From NCBI GenBank assembly GCA_023213315.1, contig JAKCPI010000367.1, forward strand, positions 62,001 through 126,000: a stretch of 64,000 nt of DNA, read 5' to 3'. A program made the position numbers and the translations under genes. The notes beneath the pieces were generated by a model. That model saw only the letters and a list, made by a program, of their open reading frames with translations. It did not search any database and was not told the origin of the DNA. Origin of the DNA: Euborellia annulipes. Taxonomy: Eukaryota; Arthropoda; Insecta; Dermaptera; Anisolabididae. Below are positions 21,841 through 34,521 of the stretch, piece by piece (the stretch's first letter is position 1; each line of letters starts with the position of its first letter).

Positions 21841-24800
21841 ACTAAGGGAATAAGGAGTTTCTAAAAGGTTTTTCTGTTTTTGTTTCTTCCGAAATCACCT
21901 AAATAAATAAATTTCAGTCATATTATTTTGATAGTTATATCAAATGACAAATAAGTGAAAAGGAATAATATTTTCTTAAAATTATTGTATATTTTCATAA
22001 TTCTTTCTATTTTCATAAATAAAGAAATTTAAACTATTTTTTTTTTTAATAAAAAATCTTGACATCGTTATGAATATTTCGGGGGACGAACGGTATTTGA
22101 ATTTTTTTTTTATTTAAACCCACCGATATGGAATGGATTATTGTAATTGGTAATTATCAAGGAAGATTTCAAAACAAAAAAAAATAATAATAAAACGGTG
22201 CCGCCTACTTTCTTTCAATGTTTTTTTGAAATCCCGCTAGGGACATTTTTCCCATCGACACTTAATAATCGATTCCCCCAGATTTTTATGCTTAAAGTTG
22301 AAAAAAAAAAAAATAAATAAAAACGACCGAGGTTTATTTAATTGACCAGAAAGAAACAATTTTATTTTCGAAGGGATTAAATATAAACTCGTTATATTGA
22401 TAAATTAATACTTGGGTGAAAAAATAAAATTAGAAATGAAAAAAAAAGGGACAACAGCGAGTGAGAGTGAGAGAGAGAAATATGAAAACAGTTTTTCTGT
22501 TTGAAATCAATTAAATGTCTGTTGTTGATTGCTTTTTTTTTTTGATTAGGATCTATTGCATAATAATCAAACGCAAATTATGAAAGCTTTGTCGGCCATT
22601 TGTCCAACAGGAATGTGATATGCATCGGCACTTTGTCCCAGTAGAATCCCAAACCCACACAAAGCTTTATATATTGTCATATTTAGAGGAAATCAATTGG
22701 CAAATACAAAAATATCACCGCAGGCTTCCCGTTTACAAACAAGAACAAAGATAGGGACAGTAAATACTAATCACACACACACACAAACACGACAGGATAA
22801 AAATACTAATATCCAATATAATAATAATAATTAATAAACTTCAAGGGAGGAGTTTGCTATTTTGTTATCTAAACAAAAAAAAAAAAAAAAAAATGTCACA
22901 CACCATCTAATTTTATTATTAATTTGTAAACTAAATTTTAATTCAAAAACAAGTTTTTCAATTAAAACACCTCCGGGCTTTGTAATTAAAATTACATAAT
23001 CTCTTAAATTAAACTCCGCTCTATTATTTATGCTTTTTTTGTAAGAAAATTTTGTTTCTGATGCTATCGCTTTATATTAATAAAGTAGTAATTATCTTAT
23101 TAAATATGTATATATTTATTTATAAAGTTATATAATGCCACCTATCTACTTTTTTAAAATTCAATTCAATTTTTTTTTTCATCTGACGGGAGTCTCATCG
23201 ATATTAAGGGGGAGTAGGAGCGAATCTGTTACGCATGTTTTTGCCGATAAGATGGCGTTATGTGTCTTAAAAGTAAGCAAAAAAAAAAACAACTATTACG
23301 AAAATTTGCCAAGAGTACCAATACTAGCTAATGACCTAATGAATTTGGTTGATTTTCATTGATCTTTTAACAATGATTACTTTATAAAAGTTATTTTATA
23401 TTAGGTATCATTTAAAAAGGATACATATACGATATATAGATATAGGCTAATAGGGGAACTGATAATGTCGGTTGTTAGACTAGCCGCCATCTTTTGCAAG
23501 AGTGCTGAACTATTTGACAGTTAATTTTTAAATAAGCTTACTTTAAATTTTTCTTAATTAATATGTGATTAATAATAATAATAAATTCATTTTTAAATTT
23601 AAAAAAAAATTTAAAATTATTGTAAAAGTTTGTTTTCTGTATTTGCTTGATTACAAAAAATTAATTTCCATAATTTTTTAATAAATAATTAAACAAATTA
23701 TAACTTTCTGTACCAATAATCTCTTATGAATTTAATTAATTAAAAAAAAAACGCATTGAAAAGTCTAGTTTTTTTTTATAGTACCTGCGTTTCCCCCTTA
23801 AGAAAATTTATTTTTACGCAATTTCATATTTAAATCGTTTGAATAATGTCCTATACAAAATATTTTATTTTAAAATTAATTAAAATAGATGAGTAATTAA
23901 GTAAAAGCCATAATACCTGTATAAAATATGGGACACTTGTCTAGTTATGCATATAAGTATATGTATGCGTACTCAATTGTATTTACAGAATGTATGCAGA
24001 TGGCTGGGCGTTAATTGAGAAAGCACACAAGGTAATTATAACGACAAATGTTCTATATGCAATGACTGGGATGCAATTTCGTGTGCAATAATTTAAATAC
24101 GTGTTATTACGGAAGAACATCCCAGGAATATATTTCATATATTAAATGAAATAGATTAATTTATACAAATGTTATAATTTAGTTACGAATTTAGATGGAT
24201 TATCTCGATTTTAAAATTTCGGTGACCATAATTTTGATTATGTATTCTGTCCAAGAATATATACCGTAATGAAAATTATAAGTAATTAAGTATACCTAAA
24301 ATTATTAATAATGTTTGGGCAAAAAATATTTTATAATTCAAAAAAGAGAAAATTTGAAAATTTTTCAAATATATTAATCGACCAGGGAAAAAAAAATTAA
24401 TGTTTTTTAATTTTTAATTTTGTTGGTGGTTGGAAGTGGGATGGGGAAAAAAATTTTTTTATCCCTAGAAAAAATGTTTGAAAAAAATTTTTTCTTTTTA
24501 TTATAAAAAATTTTTTTTTTTTTTTTTCTTTTTTTTTAAAAAAAATAAAAAAATAAAAAAAAAAAAGAAAACCTTTGTAAAAAAATTTATAAATTAAGAA
24601 GACCGAAATGTCGACTTTACGTTCTTAATTAAAAAAAAAAAATATTTAGGAGATATTTCTAATTTTAATATATGATTTAGAATAAAATAAATCAACAAGT
24701 AAATAAATTTTAGTAATTAAAGAAAAAAATTAGAAGCTAAATCTGCATTTATATCCTATTTCAGAAGACCATCAGCAATCCCTTGGATTATTTATCGCAT

Positions 24801-25602
24801 ATCCTTCCAAATGATTTCACAAGAGGTTCTTTTGATGATGTACAGTCAAGCACCGAATGAAATATGGAGGCTGCTTTAAGTTATTCAACTCAACTCAACT
24901 TTGTCAGGGCCCTTTTAGAGAGTTATAGTGTTTATTTAATTATTTTTAAATAGACAAAAGTAAAAAGTTTCTCTTACGTCAAAATTTTAATCTTGAAAGG
25001 TTGAAAGGGCCTACATTAGTTATCATTAAATATTTTTAATTAAAGAATTATTCCAAGTGGCTTCTAAATTAAAAAATTATATTTTTACTGTTCCATTTCT
25101 AAACTCTCCCTCTCTTAAAAAATAAAAAGAAAAAGGTCTTATCAGAATAAAAATTCAACTAAACATTGATATATAATTATTATTCATACATTAATCCATT
25201 AGGGGAAAGGACTTAAATTCTCCCTCTTTTTTTTTTCAAAGATAAGTCATTCATAAAAAAAATCTTTAATGCAAATCCTTTAACCTAATCAATCTATGTT
25301 CACCAAGGGCCAAAGATTTGAATTATTTTTTTTTTTTTTAAGTACTTAAAATTTCATTGAATGGACCGGAATCAACGCATTTCCATGTGAAAGATATAAT
25401 ACTAATTTTTTTTTATTCACTTAAAAATGGAATATATAATCACTTATTTGGCATTAACTGCGGCATATCAGCTCTGGTGAATCGGAAACAAAAATTTAAA
25501 AAAATGTAATTTAAATATTTTTTGTTTAAAATGGCTAAAATTATTGATCATCTTTTTATATACTGGTTAGGATTGATGATAGTCCCTGTAGAAGAACTGA
25601 AA
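21841..25602. other. AT-rich intronic sequence with one less AT-rich patch
   Basis: No exon is supported. 22560-22760 is less AT-rich and has an open plus frame of about 56 codons (around 22585-22755), but no ATG-anchored or recognisable protein. A very low-complexity block of A and T runs fills 24460-24580. Confidence 0.45.
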
Positions 25603-25835
25603 TCTACTATATATAAAGGGCGAATGTCCCTCTGTCCCTCTGTAAACGCGAAATCTCAGTCCCCAGTAGATCAAGTTTGAGGGGTGAGGTGTCACTGAAT
25701 AGATATTGATCGGTAGTTGTGCAACATGTGCAACATTTTGTTTTAATTTTAATTAATAAATGCAAAAATTATGGGAAAAACCGAGACGCCGCCAGCCAGG
25801 GCCCAGCTGTTAAAGTCGGCGGATTTAACAGCTGG
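25603..25835 (+). mobile_element. Helitron-like element, short
   Basis: It starts TCTACTATATATAAAGGGCG and continues with a CTCTGTCCCTCTGT stretch, a start very typical of Helitron 5' ends, preceded by A as expected for insertion between A and T. At 25803-25835 a perfect 12-base stem (CCAGCTGTTAAA / TTTAACAGCTGG) with a 9-base loop ends in CTGG followed by T, consistent with a CTRR end. Against it, the hairpin usually lies some bases before the CTRR end, not overlapping it. No Rep/helicase coding, so non-autonomous if real. Confidence 0.5.
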
Positions 25836-26187
25836 TATTTGTAATAACATTGAAGTGTTGATCTGTTTTTCTCCTTCATTTCCCAAACTATCAGCTAACG
25901 GAAAACTTTAATAAATTTAGAAAAAATTTCATATTTCTCATAATTTTAATTAAAAACTTCTTTCCATTCATAAGAGATAAAAACTATCAAACCCCGGTAA
26001 AAGAATTGCAAAACTTTCCGTTTTTTTTTTTAACTGCCTATATTTTTCACCCACTACGGACTGATTCATTTCTTCTTTTACTATCTCTTCCAAAGAGTGG
26101 TTCGAGAAATATAAACAATTTTAAAGGCTATATTCATTAAGATTTTTTGCAAACTGGAGATTTTTTACATGCAATGTAAAAATATAT

Positions 26188-26769
26188 AAAAAGTCTGGTG
26201 TGTGACTGTAACACCAGATTTTTCGAGCCGAGATATATTTAATTTCCGACAGGCTACTATACATTTGAATTCAAGATGTAAAATTTATAAGTATGTTACC
26301 ATGGCAACCATTTCTCCTCTTTCCTATGAAGAACAAGAGTAAAGCGTGCTCCATAAGATTTCAATGCCAAAATGAGAATATACATTTTAAAGAGGATCTA
26401 AAAAATAATTGATTTTTGAATTTTAATCAAAATCGTTAGAGCAAATTTTGAGAAAATCGGAAAAAAAAAACTGAAAAAGTACATCAGTAAAGTACTAGTA
26501 CTTTTTGGCCGATTTTGATTAAAATCTTATTTTCACGCCTTAGCGGAATGCCTAACTTACATATAAAATTTCAACCTCCTAGCTCAATTCCTTCATGCTT
26601 AAAATTGAACACAGACACACAGTCAGACCATGTTCCAAAAACCACTTTTTTGAATTCAGGGAACCTCAAAACGTGGATATCCATCAAAATCTCGACATCG
26701 AATTTTTGACATGAAACCAATACTTTCTCTCTCTATATATTAACGTATATAGAGGTAAGAGAAAGTAAA
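26188..26769 (+). repeat. Rep1, hairpin collapsed
   Basis: The hairpin is reduced to GTCTGGTGTGTGACTGTAAC plus ACCAGATTTTT. X-box GTTACCATGGCAAC at 26295-26308. The body follows in order: AAGTACATCAGTAAAGTACT, a CACAGACACACAG tract, ACCTCAAAACGTGGATATCC, CTCGACATCGAATTTTTGA, and the end ATAGAGGTAAGAGAAAGT. Confidence 0.85.
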
Positions 26770-28340
26770 AAATTGATTCGCCACTATGATTCTCAGCAGG
26801 CCATATAATACTGGAGTATGATAAACTATTGTAGGAATTTTAATATCATAAATCCGTGGTTCGTAAAAATAAATGATATTTATAATTTTAAATTTTAATT
26901 TTTAGCTTTACACTTTGGCGCCTCATAAATATAGCCCCCTGAGGTGGGTGCTTCTATCCATCACTTATCTTCATTGCTCTGTTAAAATTATCTTTTTTTT
27001 TATCAGTGTAAAAAAAAAATTTGAAATTTATTAGTTGTTTAAATAAAGAACTTCTTTTTATGAATAGAATAGACAGATGAAGAGGTATCTCTGGCTTACG
27101 AGTCTGTTTGATTAAAGTGCCCAAATTAGAAGAAAAGGGAGGATCCCCGCTATTGAAAAGGCCATTTTTCATATTGCCCAGATGCAGACCTGCTCTAAGA
27201 AGACCTTAAGGTTAGATAAAGTTATCTGGCCTTTGCATAATCAGAATCCGCCTCTGCCTCTCTCTTCTCTTCTTTCTCTCTCTCTCTGGGGTGCATGCAA
27301 AGAAAAACCCGTCTCTCGAAACAGCCAGGCCCTAACAGATTGCCACTTTTTGTTGGCTTTTCTCATCTTTAGATTTTTTGCCGCATGCTTTTCTAGGGCT
27401 CAATTGCTTTGAGTTTCATCTTCAGCCAAAGGCAGCTAAGAATAATGTCCTAGTTTTTATAAATTGTTGAATTTATCTTATGATTTTGAAACCTATTGTG
27501 GAATCAAATGAATGTCACGGTCTCCATTAATCGTAAATAAAAAAAATTGAACTTATTTGTTTCTTAGAGGGATAATAGCCTTTTTATTATTTTTTTTCTT
27601 TTTATAAATAAATCTTTCCAAGATGGAAATATACATATGTATTTGAAAGAATCTTTTTTATGTTAACTTCATATAAAGGAATACATTATGATCAGCCATA
27701 TTTAATAAATCTTCCGAGTTAGAAAGAAATTATTAAAATAAAAACTCTTTAAGAAGTTAGATATTATTTTTTTTAAAATAATTTTCAATAATAATATTAA
27801 TTAGTTATGCACTGTATTGTATTTAAAACCTCATCAATTTCTTCTTACGCAAATCCCGGACTAACTTTTTTTTTTTTTTGAACGTAACTAATCCTCTCAT
27901 TAAATTCAACGCCTTAAAAATTTGTCACAATTTTGTTGACCAAAAGTTTTAACGTCGCTCAAGATTATTATTATTATTTTTTTTTTGTAATTTAAATAAT
28001 GTAACTATTAATTATAATATTTTATATTTCTTCTCGAAAGGAGGCGGATTAGACTTTTTTTATTATATATTCGGTCTATTTAAGAATTTTACTGGTGAGA
28101 ACTTCTTTAAAATTAAAAGAAGTTCTACTGATTTAGAAATGTAAAAAATAAACAAAAGCTGATGAATTGAGAAAAATTAAAAAAAAAAAGGTATATAGGT
28201 ATACTAAAAGTGAACTGGATCGCGGGTAGGCAGGCAACTGTGCTTTGCTGCGGACGTATTGACTAAAGCAGATCTGGCGACATACTATCTTTCAGTAATG
28301 TATCTTTACACTGAAGCTTTTAAAGAAAATAACATAAATG
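26770..28340. other. AT-rich sequence with a unique patch at 27.1-27.4 kb
   Basis: 27100-27430 is less AT-rich, with a CT-rich tract near 27255-27290. The open plus frame there (76 codons) follows the CT tract and ends in hydrophobic codons; I recognise no protein and no flanking splice sites that would make it convincing. Confidence 0.4.
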
Positions 28341-28347
28341 AAGGCTT

Positions 28348-28490
28348 TTTCAGTCAACTTTATTTAATGAAAACAAAAGCGACGTTTCGATTCTAGATTG
28401 GTATCATCTTCAAGTTTGTTGTTTGATCAAATCCGAATCTAGGATCGAAGCGTGGTCTTTTTTTATTAAAAAAATTGACTAAAAAAAAGT
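28348..28490 (-). repeat. inverted pair carrying a GAAACGTC motif
   Basis: AGTCAACTTTATTTAATGAA with GCGACGTTTCGATTCTAGAT (28353-28400) is mirrored by ATCCGAATCTAGGATCGAAG with TTTATTAAAAAAATTGACT (28430-28487). On the minus strand this reads TTGAAGATGATACC then ATCGAAACGTCGC. Such a GAAGA...CGAAACGTC pattern is common in Penelope-like retroelement ends, some of which encode hammerhead ribozymes. Assignment is by resemblance only. Confidence 0.4.
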
Positions 28491-28591
28491 TCTATTTTGT
28501 TAATTTCTTCATCAACTATTGGGCATAGACCATGAAGCTTTTGAATTTTCATTTTCTTTCTATTTTTTAAAAATTGTTTGGTTTTTACACA

Positions 28592-28872
28592 AATTTTTTT
28601 TTTTTTTTTTTAAAGAAAAAAACATTCACACTTTTTTCTCATTCACACTCACATTCAACACACATTCATACAGTCTTTTCGGCAACTTAGGCCATATAAG
28701 ACTTTGACGGTAACCGTTGTAGAGAATATATCTATTGTGGGGTCAGGCATTTCTATTTAAGCCATCTGGTATCCAAATGGCTTAAATAAAATCATCGGAC
28801 TGCCTGGGTCCGAACCCGCGACGTTTGGTATAGGAGGTAGGCGCGCTACTTACTACGCCAAACCCGGGGGCT
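28592..28872 (-). repeat. SINE-A, near full length
   Basis: Inverted copy: T run, ATTCACACTTTTTTCTCATT, CTTTTCGGCAACTTAGGCCA, GGGGTCAGGC, ATCATCGGACTGCCTGGGTC, B box GGGTCCGAACCC, and a head ending in CGCGCTACTTACTACGCCAA. Target duplication was not clearly resolved. Confidence 0.85.
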
Positions 28873-29680
28873 ACACAAAATTAGAATTAATAATACGAGT
28901 AATAATAATTTAAAAAAAAAAAAAAACAATGTAAATTCTAAAACTTCACTGTCCATTATTGGGAGATAATACTTTAACTGATGGGAGGAGGAGTGGAAGA
29001 AAGAATCCGCCACATAAACTCACTCGCATAAATTTGATCAAAAGGACACCGTTTAACTAATATACCTATAAAAGTATTTGATTTAACTTAGACAACCCAA
29101 ATGATTATAAATTTTTCAATAAATTACTCCTAAAGAAGAGAGTACTGTTAATTTCTAGAACTGTACACTCAAAACGAGAAATATTCATTAGAAACCAAAA
29201 TGCAACTTCTAAAATTGTATTAAACAGATTTTTTTTTAAATACGCCCCTAATGAAGATATTTATTGACCAAGGTCTAGACTATAAAATTTGAATCTTTTC
29301 CTGATGATATTTACATTTTTATTTTGTTACCTATACCACTACCTTTTTCGTTTGATTTGTTTATCTAAAATAATAGTTATTCTTATCTGATTTGTTTGTT
29401 TTAAACATGTTAATAAATTTGAAAACAAAGAGTCAAGACATTGTGATCGTCATATAAGGTTTAGTGATCTCTGTTCCTATTTGAATGTGACATCAAATCA
29501 ATTGTGATAATATGTTATTGATAATAATATGGATCGGATATAATTGTTCCAAACAGAGTTGAAAGAAAAGAAATGATAAACTACATCAAGAGAGAATTTC
29601 GGTGGGGAAAAAATGGTTTTAGCATTTAAGGGAGGCCTGATGGGGAATTCCTTCTGGAATTAACTTCCGGGGACACATAC
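28873..29680 (-). other. intron following the Eph exon (Eph sense is minus)
   Basis: The sequence immediately 3' of the Eph exon on the minus strand begins with a strong donor GTATGT (complement of 29675-29680) and is then AT-rich with no recognisable coding continuation. The next residues expected in Eph proteins (a Tyr-Tyr-x-x-Cys stretch) are not found nearby. Confidence 0.6.
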
Positions 29681-29826
29681 CTTAATGGCAAGCAACGAGA
29701 TGCAGGCGCCCTGATCCCTGAAGGCAAAGTACACGCCCTTCTTGGTGACGGGGATCGATTTGACCTCGGTGTTGATGATCACTTCAGTATTGGTGTTGAA
29801 ACGGCCCTCGCCGGCCGCTATCCGTC
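29681..29826 (-). CDS. Eph: Eph receptor tyrosine kinase, ephrin-binding domain exon
   Basis: Eph receptors are single-pass membrane tyrosine kinases that bind ephrins on neighbouring cells and steer axon guidance and tissue boundaries. This 146-base exon starts after an acceptor (TTTGTTTAACAG) and ends at a donor (GTATGT). It contributes two bases of a split codon and 48 complete codons, with no stops in this frame. The peptide begins RIAAGEGRFNTNTEV, then has INTEVKSIPV and KKGVYFAFRDQGACISLL. This aligns with the familiar vertebrate pattern IAADE...NTE...KKGFYLAFQDxGAC near the C-terminal side of the ligand-binding domain, including the conserved Cys. Typical receptors are about 1000 residues, so this is about 5%. 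GC-rich codon use contrasts sharply with the AT-rich introns. Upstream exons should lie at higher coordinates and downstream exons at lower ones, outside this window or unrecognised. Confidence 0.93.
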
Positions 29827-32735
29827 CTGTTAAACAAAATTATCATCAGTCAGACTAAATGATAATAAAATATTTTATCGGTTATAAATATAGAGAATCC
29901 TTTTTCATTTAAAAAATTTAAGAGAATAACACGGTGGGTTAAATAAGATTGTAAGACCATTCACACACTACTTATAAAATGTCCTGAAGAAGACCGAATC
30001 GTCAGCAATAAATACATTTTTTTTTCTCTTTCCATTACATCTTATTGTTGGATATAATTAAATCACTGTAGCGAGTTGACGTTTAATGGAAAGAAAATAA
30101 TAAAAAATTGATATAAGAATGAATCTCGACGAGTCCACATTTATATTTTTTATTAAAAATATTTAATTTAATTAAATTAGCTTGGCCTAGATATTTTTCT
30201 TTATTTATTCGACATGAAATTCGGAGACAATATTGAAAATTGTTATACGTTCAATTTAACACCTATTTAAGATGTCGCGACATCTCTAATGACAAACAAT
30301 GTTTGCAATTAGCTTGAAAATTACTAGGACAAGCTATTAGAATTTAATTTCCTATCCAAGAGATAATAATATATCACGGACGATGCTCAAGTTTATTATT
30401 ATAATTATTATTAACTTATTACGACTCATTGGAGAAATGGGTTAATATGTTAACAGGGGAAATTATAAAATTATTAAAAAATTCATTAAGTTCATACTTG
30501 GGAAATGGAGTAGCTGAATTTCAAAGAGGAAGAAGACTGAGTGATGAAATTTTTGAAAAAATTTGAATAAAAAAAATAATACAGAACACCGACCCGTTTA
30601 CGCATTTCATATTATTTTTTTTAATTATTAGATATTCATTCGGTTGAATAAAAGTGAAATATTTTAGTTACATAAGCTACTATTAGAAAAGAAAAAATAT
30701 GTTTGAAGGATGCACTGTTAAAAATTTTCAAGCGATATTCATAAACTTGTATTTGAAGTCTGTTACACAAACTGTTTATGAATTTTGCATTCGGGTATTT
30801 GAAAAATTCATATAGGATACTAAAAAATGAACTTTCATAAACCAATTTATTAAAAGTTTCATAAACGGTTTATGAAAAATTTCATACACTATCTCGACTA
30901 ATTACTTTGTTAAAAATATCATACTTTTTAAGCTACTTGATTCATATTTTTATTTACTTAATAAACTAGTTCGTGAATATGATTTCACATTTGTGTATAT
31001 TAAAATTCAAGCACGAAAGTATATGAAAAACGAATGAAATTTTTTTTACAATGTAGTTGAAGAGACAAAAAGATAAAACTATTTCAAGTCTTTGTTAATA
31101 TTTCGGTTCTGATTCGAATCATTATCGGAACTACAAATATAGAACTATTATTAATTAATATTTTCAAGAAAATTTTTATTGATAACCTCTTTAATTAATT
31201 ATTAATACATTGAATTGTTATGCTTTGAGATTTGACAATATAGGCCTATATCTATTTCAAACAAATCTATAACTAGTTATTATACAGTATATGCATAAAC
31301 CATATTTGTAGTTCTGAAAATGGCTCGAAATTTTAGTATGAACATGAGAAACAAAAAATTTTTTTATTAAACTAGAAATTGAATAAAAACTAAAAATTAA
31401 AAGAATGTCTTTTATTCAAAGAAATTACTGAAATTAAAATTTAAATGCAAATAGGATTTTTAAAGTTGTCTCTTTTCATTCCACCAAAGAAACTTAAATG
31501 AATATAGTAATTATGAAATAAAAAAAAAATTAATTGAATGTATAAAAAAAGATAGTATAAATCTTTTTTTTTTTATTAAATAAATTGGAAGAGAGAAATG
31601 TAATTAAAACAAACTTGTAGAAAAGTAAATAAAAGTGAACCGAATAGAATGAATGTAAGACATGGTGTCTAAAAGAAAAGGCTTGTTAGAAATTAATTCT
31701 CCTTTAATTAGTTATATGGGATTAATTTATACGCCCTTGTCTTTTTTTTTTTTTTTTTTTGTATATCTCAACAGTGAATAAGGCAATATTCTAATTTCAA
31801 GATTTCGAAAGGTATAAAATAATCATAAAAATATTCCGTAATTTATTTAATATAAAAAAAAAAAAAAAACCAAAACAAGAACCTAACTTCAAAGTGTGTG
31901 AGTAAATGAAAACAAGAATCTAGACATATAGAAATAATTCACATAAATAAACCGTAGAAAACAAATTATATAATCAAAATACTTATAAAAAAAAGAGAAA
32001 GAAAAATTGTTATGATTAAGATCTTCATGTTAAAATAATTTTTAATAAGGAAATTTTATATATTACATGAGAAATATTTTGAACTATTAAAAGATAAAAA
32101 TATTTATTAAAGAAAGGGAAAAAGAAGTTATATAATAATTTACACTATATAAAATAATATTAAAATAATATAATGGTGGATGATGGAAAAAATTTTTTTT
32201 TTAATTTATAAGAATCCTCTTTTGGCTATTTGGATAAAAACTTTGATGAAGCTGGAAAAACCTAACATCAACAACTCATTATAAATACAAAAAGAAATAG
32301 CTGCTTTTAATCAACATGGTTAAAGAATGTATAAATGCGGACGAAAGAAATAAAAGACTCGTCCTTTGCATGGGCTAACGTCTGATTGAAAGAGGAGAAA
32401 ATAATAGAAATGAAATGTTAGCATTAGTTCAGGTATGTTATGGAAATAGAATTAGAAATTTATAAACCACAGTGTATTCATACTATACTACAGTACTTAC
32501 TAGAGAAGTAGATAGATAGGAAATTGATCATTTTAATGAAAATTCTATTGAATTTTTAATTTATTAACTACATTTCGATTTATTGTATAAATGTTTTGAG
32601 TCTAGATGAGTTGACAGCCGAATTTTTTTTGTTCCCGCCTGACGTCATTGTGTAAAATTCAAATTAACTGAAAGATGGTCTGATGGCAAAATTCGAGGAT
32701 TCGCATACCATTGATTAGTATCCAATTCAATAGAA
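29827..32735 (-). other. intron preceding the Eph exon, AT-rich
   Basis: AT-rich, with T/A runs at 31743-31760 and 31855-31869. No exon for the earlier ephrin-binding domain residues is visible. Two weak GAAA-type motifs are listed separately. Confidence 0.5.
31085..31345. repeat. inverted pair of Penelope-like end motifs
   Basis: 31100-31142 carries ATTTCGGTTCTGATTCGAAT and ATCGGAACTACAAATATAGA. 31292-31340 carries CATATTTGTAGTTCTGAAAA and TGGCTCGAAATTTTAG in the opposite sense. The paired motif resembles the GAA...CGAAA pattern at 28348-28490 and 61200-61285. The family is uncertain. Confidence 0.3.
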
Positions 32736-32737
32736 AC

Positions 32738-32790
32738 AAACTGGGACGAGGTTTAAATGGCCTCAGATGCCGAAAGAGTAAACGAATTTA
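32738..32790 (+). repeat. SINE-B-type 3' module fragment
   Basis: GGTTTAAATGGCCTCAGATG followed by CCGAAAGAG matches the tail shared by SINE-A and SINE-B. The rest of the SINE is not recognisable. Confidence 0.5.
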
Positions 32791-32958
32791 AAAAAGAACA
32801 AACTGGGCGATGGAATGAATGCAGCGTTTCGTAACGTTTTAAGAGGCATGAATTGAACTTGCTCTAATGTATGTAAAGAAGTTTAACTTCATAAATAAAA
32901 CTTTTTCTTTGCTTTTTATTTTATGAATCGAGATCAATATAATAAATAATAGATTCGA

Positions 32959-33215
32959 CAGTTGCGTCATTTGAGGGGGGAGGGAGGCGGTATTTACCCC
33001 CCGCCCTCCCCTAAGGATTCTGATTTTTTAAAATGTGACCTCAGACTAATTAAAATTTTTGAAAAAATTATGATACTACTTAAATAATTAGTTTGAATAA
33101 CAGCGAATAAAGTGAAACTTTTATTTGATCCTCTCAATTTTTTTTTTTTTTTTTTTTTTTTTAATTTTGAAATACAAACAAAAAATTCAAGAAAAAAGTT
33201 TGCAATCCTAAGCAA
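32959..33215 (+). mobile_element. hAT-like MITE, second copy, 3' end eroded
   Basis: It starts CAGTTGCGTCATTTGAGGGG with the same G-rich then TATTTACCCCCC order as the copy at 20735. It continues to a GAAAAAAGTTTGC block that also occurs near that copy's right end. The right terminus is not preserved. A long T run sits at 33139-33162. Confidence 0.6.
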
Positions 33216-33269
33216 AATTTGAAATAAAGAGTGAGGAAGTAATCTGTACATCGCATAGCCTAAAATTAG

Positions 33270-33372
33270 AAAAAAACGAGATGATCCATCAAAATCTCGC
33301 ACCAAATTTTTGACATGAATCGAATATTTTCTCTCTATATAATTCATATAGGTAAGAGAAAGTAAAAAAAAG
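33270..33372 (+). repeat. Rep1 3' end
   Basis: It contains ATCCATCAAAATCTCGCACC, AAATTTTTGACATGAATC, TATTTTCTCTCTATATAATT and the diagnostic end CATATAGGTAAGAGAAAGT. Confidence 0.8.
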
Positions 33373-33892
33373 AGATATGTAGAGAAGGAAAAAATATAAT
33401 TCTAATACTCCATTCATTATAACAATATTCTATTATTTTTTGAAACATTTATAAATAAAAATAGATTATGTGCCTACACAAGTTTCACTTCTTTTTTATG
33501 AACTCGCCTGAAAATGTCTCTCAACATTTTAACCATATATATTACAACCATCTTTTTTTTTCCTAATATTCATTTATTTATTTGCTCTCCCCATGTTTTC
33601 TGACCCTTTTTAAAACCAGCTGCAAAACGTCCCTTTGTCGCCGTCCGCCCTTCTCGTGCTCGAAAATTCGAGCGAGATTTCAGAGTAAAAGGACATCTTG
33701 TTTGAAAGCATACATCTACAAAAGACAATTTATTATTTTCCAATGTCGAAATACTCTTTAATATTAACAAAGTCAAAAAAAAACAAAAAAAAAAAAAGAG
33801 AGAAATTATTTTGGTTTTATTATACGCAAGGGCCTTAAGAGCCGAAATTAATAATTTTTATTTAAACGCATATTTTTAGTAAATATTTATTA
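33373..33892. other. AT-rich sequence with a small unique GC-richer patch
   Basis: 33590-33700 is GC-richer (CGTCCCTTTGTCGCCGTCCG) with a 68-codon minus open frame (33570-33776). I see no domain or splice evidence, so it is left unassigned. Confidence 0.35.
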
Positions 33893-34372
33893 AGAATCTG
33901 GTGTGTCTTAACGCTCAGAACACAACTTTCTCTTACTTTCGGAAATCAAAAGTTGTTACTGTACTGTCGTCACACCAGATATTTTTGTGTCGAGATTTAT
34001 TTAGTTTCTTAGTTCCAAATTTGACCACTTGCATTTCGTAGGTAAAAAAAAAAAGTAAAAAAGTCAATTGATTCAAAATTTCCATAGGTTCTGTGTATTT
34101 TAAATGTTGACTGCTTGAAATAAACTATTGTTATTTTTGAAAATTTTAATCTCATATTTGGATATTTTATTCACAATAGGAGAATCCTAAATAAATACAA
34201 AATTTCACAAGAATTAGGAAAAAGTTTTTAAGTAAAGTTCCAAAGGGGACCCCCTTTTGAATTTGATTATATATATAATTGACATGCAAATCCCCTAGGG
34301 ATACCATTGGCTCTAGGGAAGGAAGAGCCAAAAAATAAATTTGAAAAATCTGAAATACTACATTAGTAAAGT
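33893..34372 (+). repeat. Rep1 5' part, long form
   Basis: The hairpin (33893-33982) has AACTTTCTCTTAC on one arm and a degenerate GTAACAACTTTTGATTTCC-like complement on the other. It then carries the extra segment ATGTTGACTGCTTGAAATAA and GGGACCCCCTTTTGAAT seen at 14458-15492. It is cut off at TAAAGTGTACTTCAGCC, where another repeat begins. Confidence 0.75.
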
Positions 34373-34373
34373 G

Positions 34374-34475
34374 TACTTCAGCCGCAAGCTCTGAGGATGG
34401 TCTTGACCAAGACTAAAACGTCAGCCTAGTAAGCCTAATAAAAGAAATATTCTAGCTGCAATTCTTTTATTCACA
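34374..34475 (+). repeat. Penelope-like end motif
   Basis: CTTCAGCCGCAAGCTCTGAG, GATGGTCTTGACCAAGACTA and AAACGTCAGCC. The CTGAGGA, the TGGT...ACCA stem and AAAACGTC together resemble hammerhead-type cores in Penelope-like element termini, though the GAAA box is altered. No reverse transcriptase is seen. Confidence 0.4.
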
Positions 34476-34521
34476 CCTTAAAATATTTTAACTAAATTAT
34501 TAAATATTCTAGTAGTAAATA

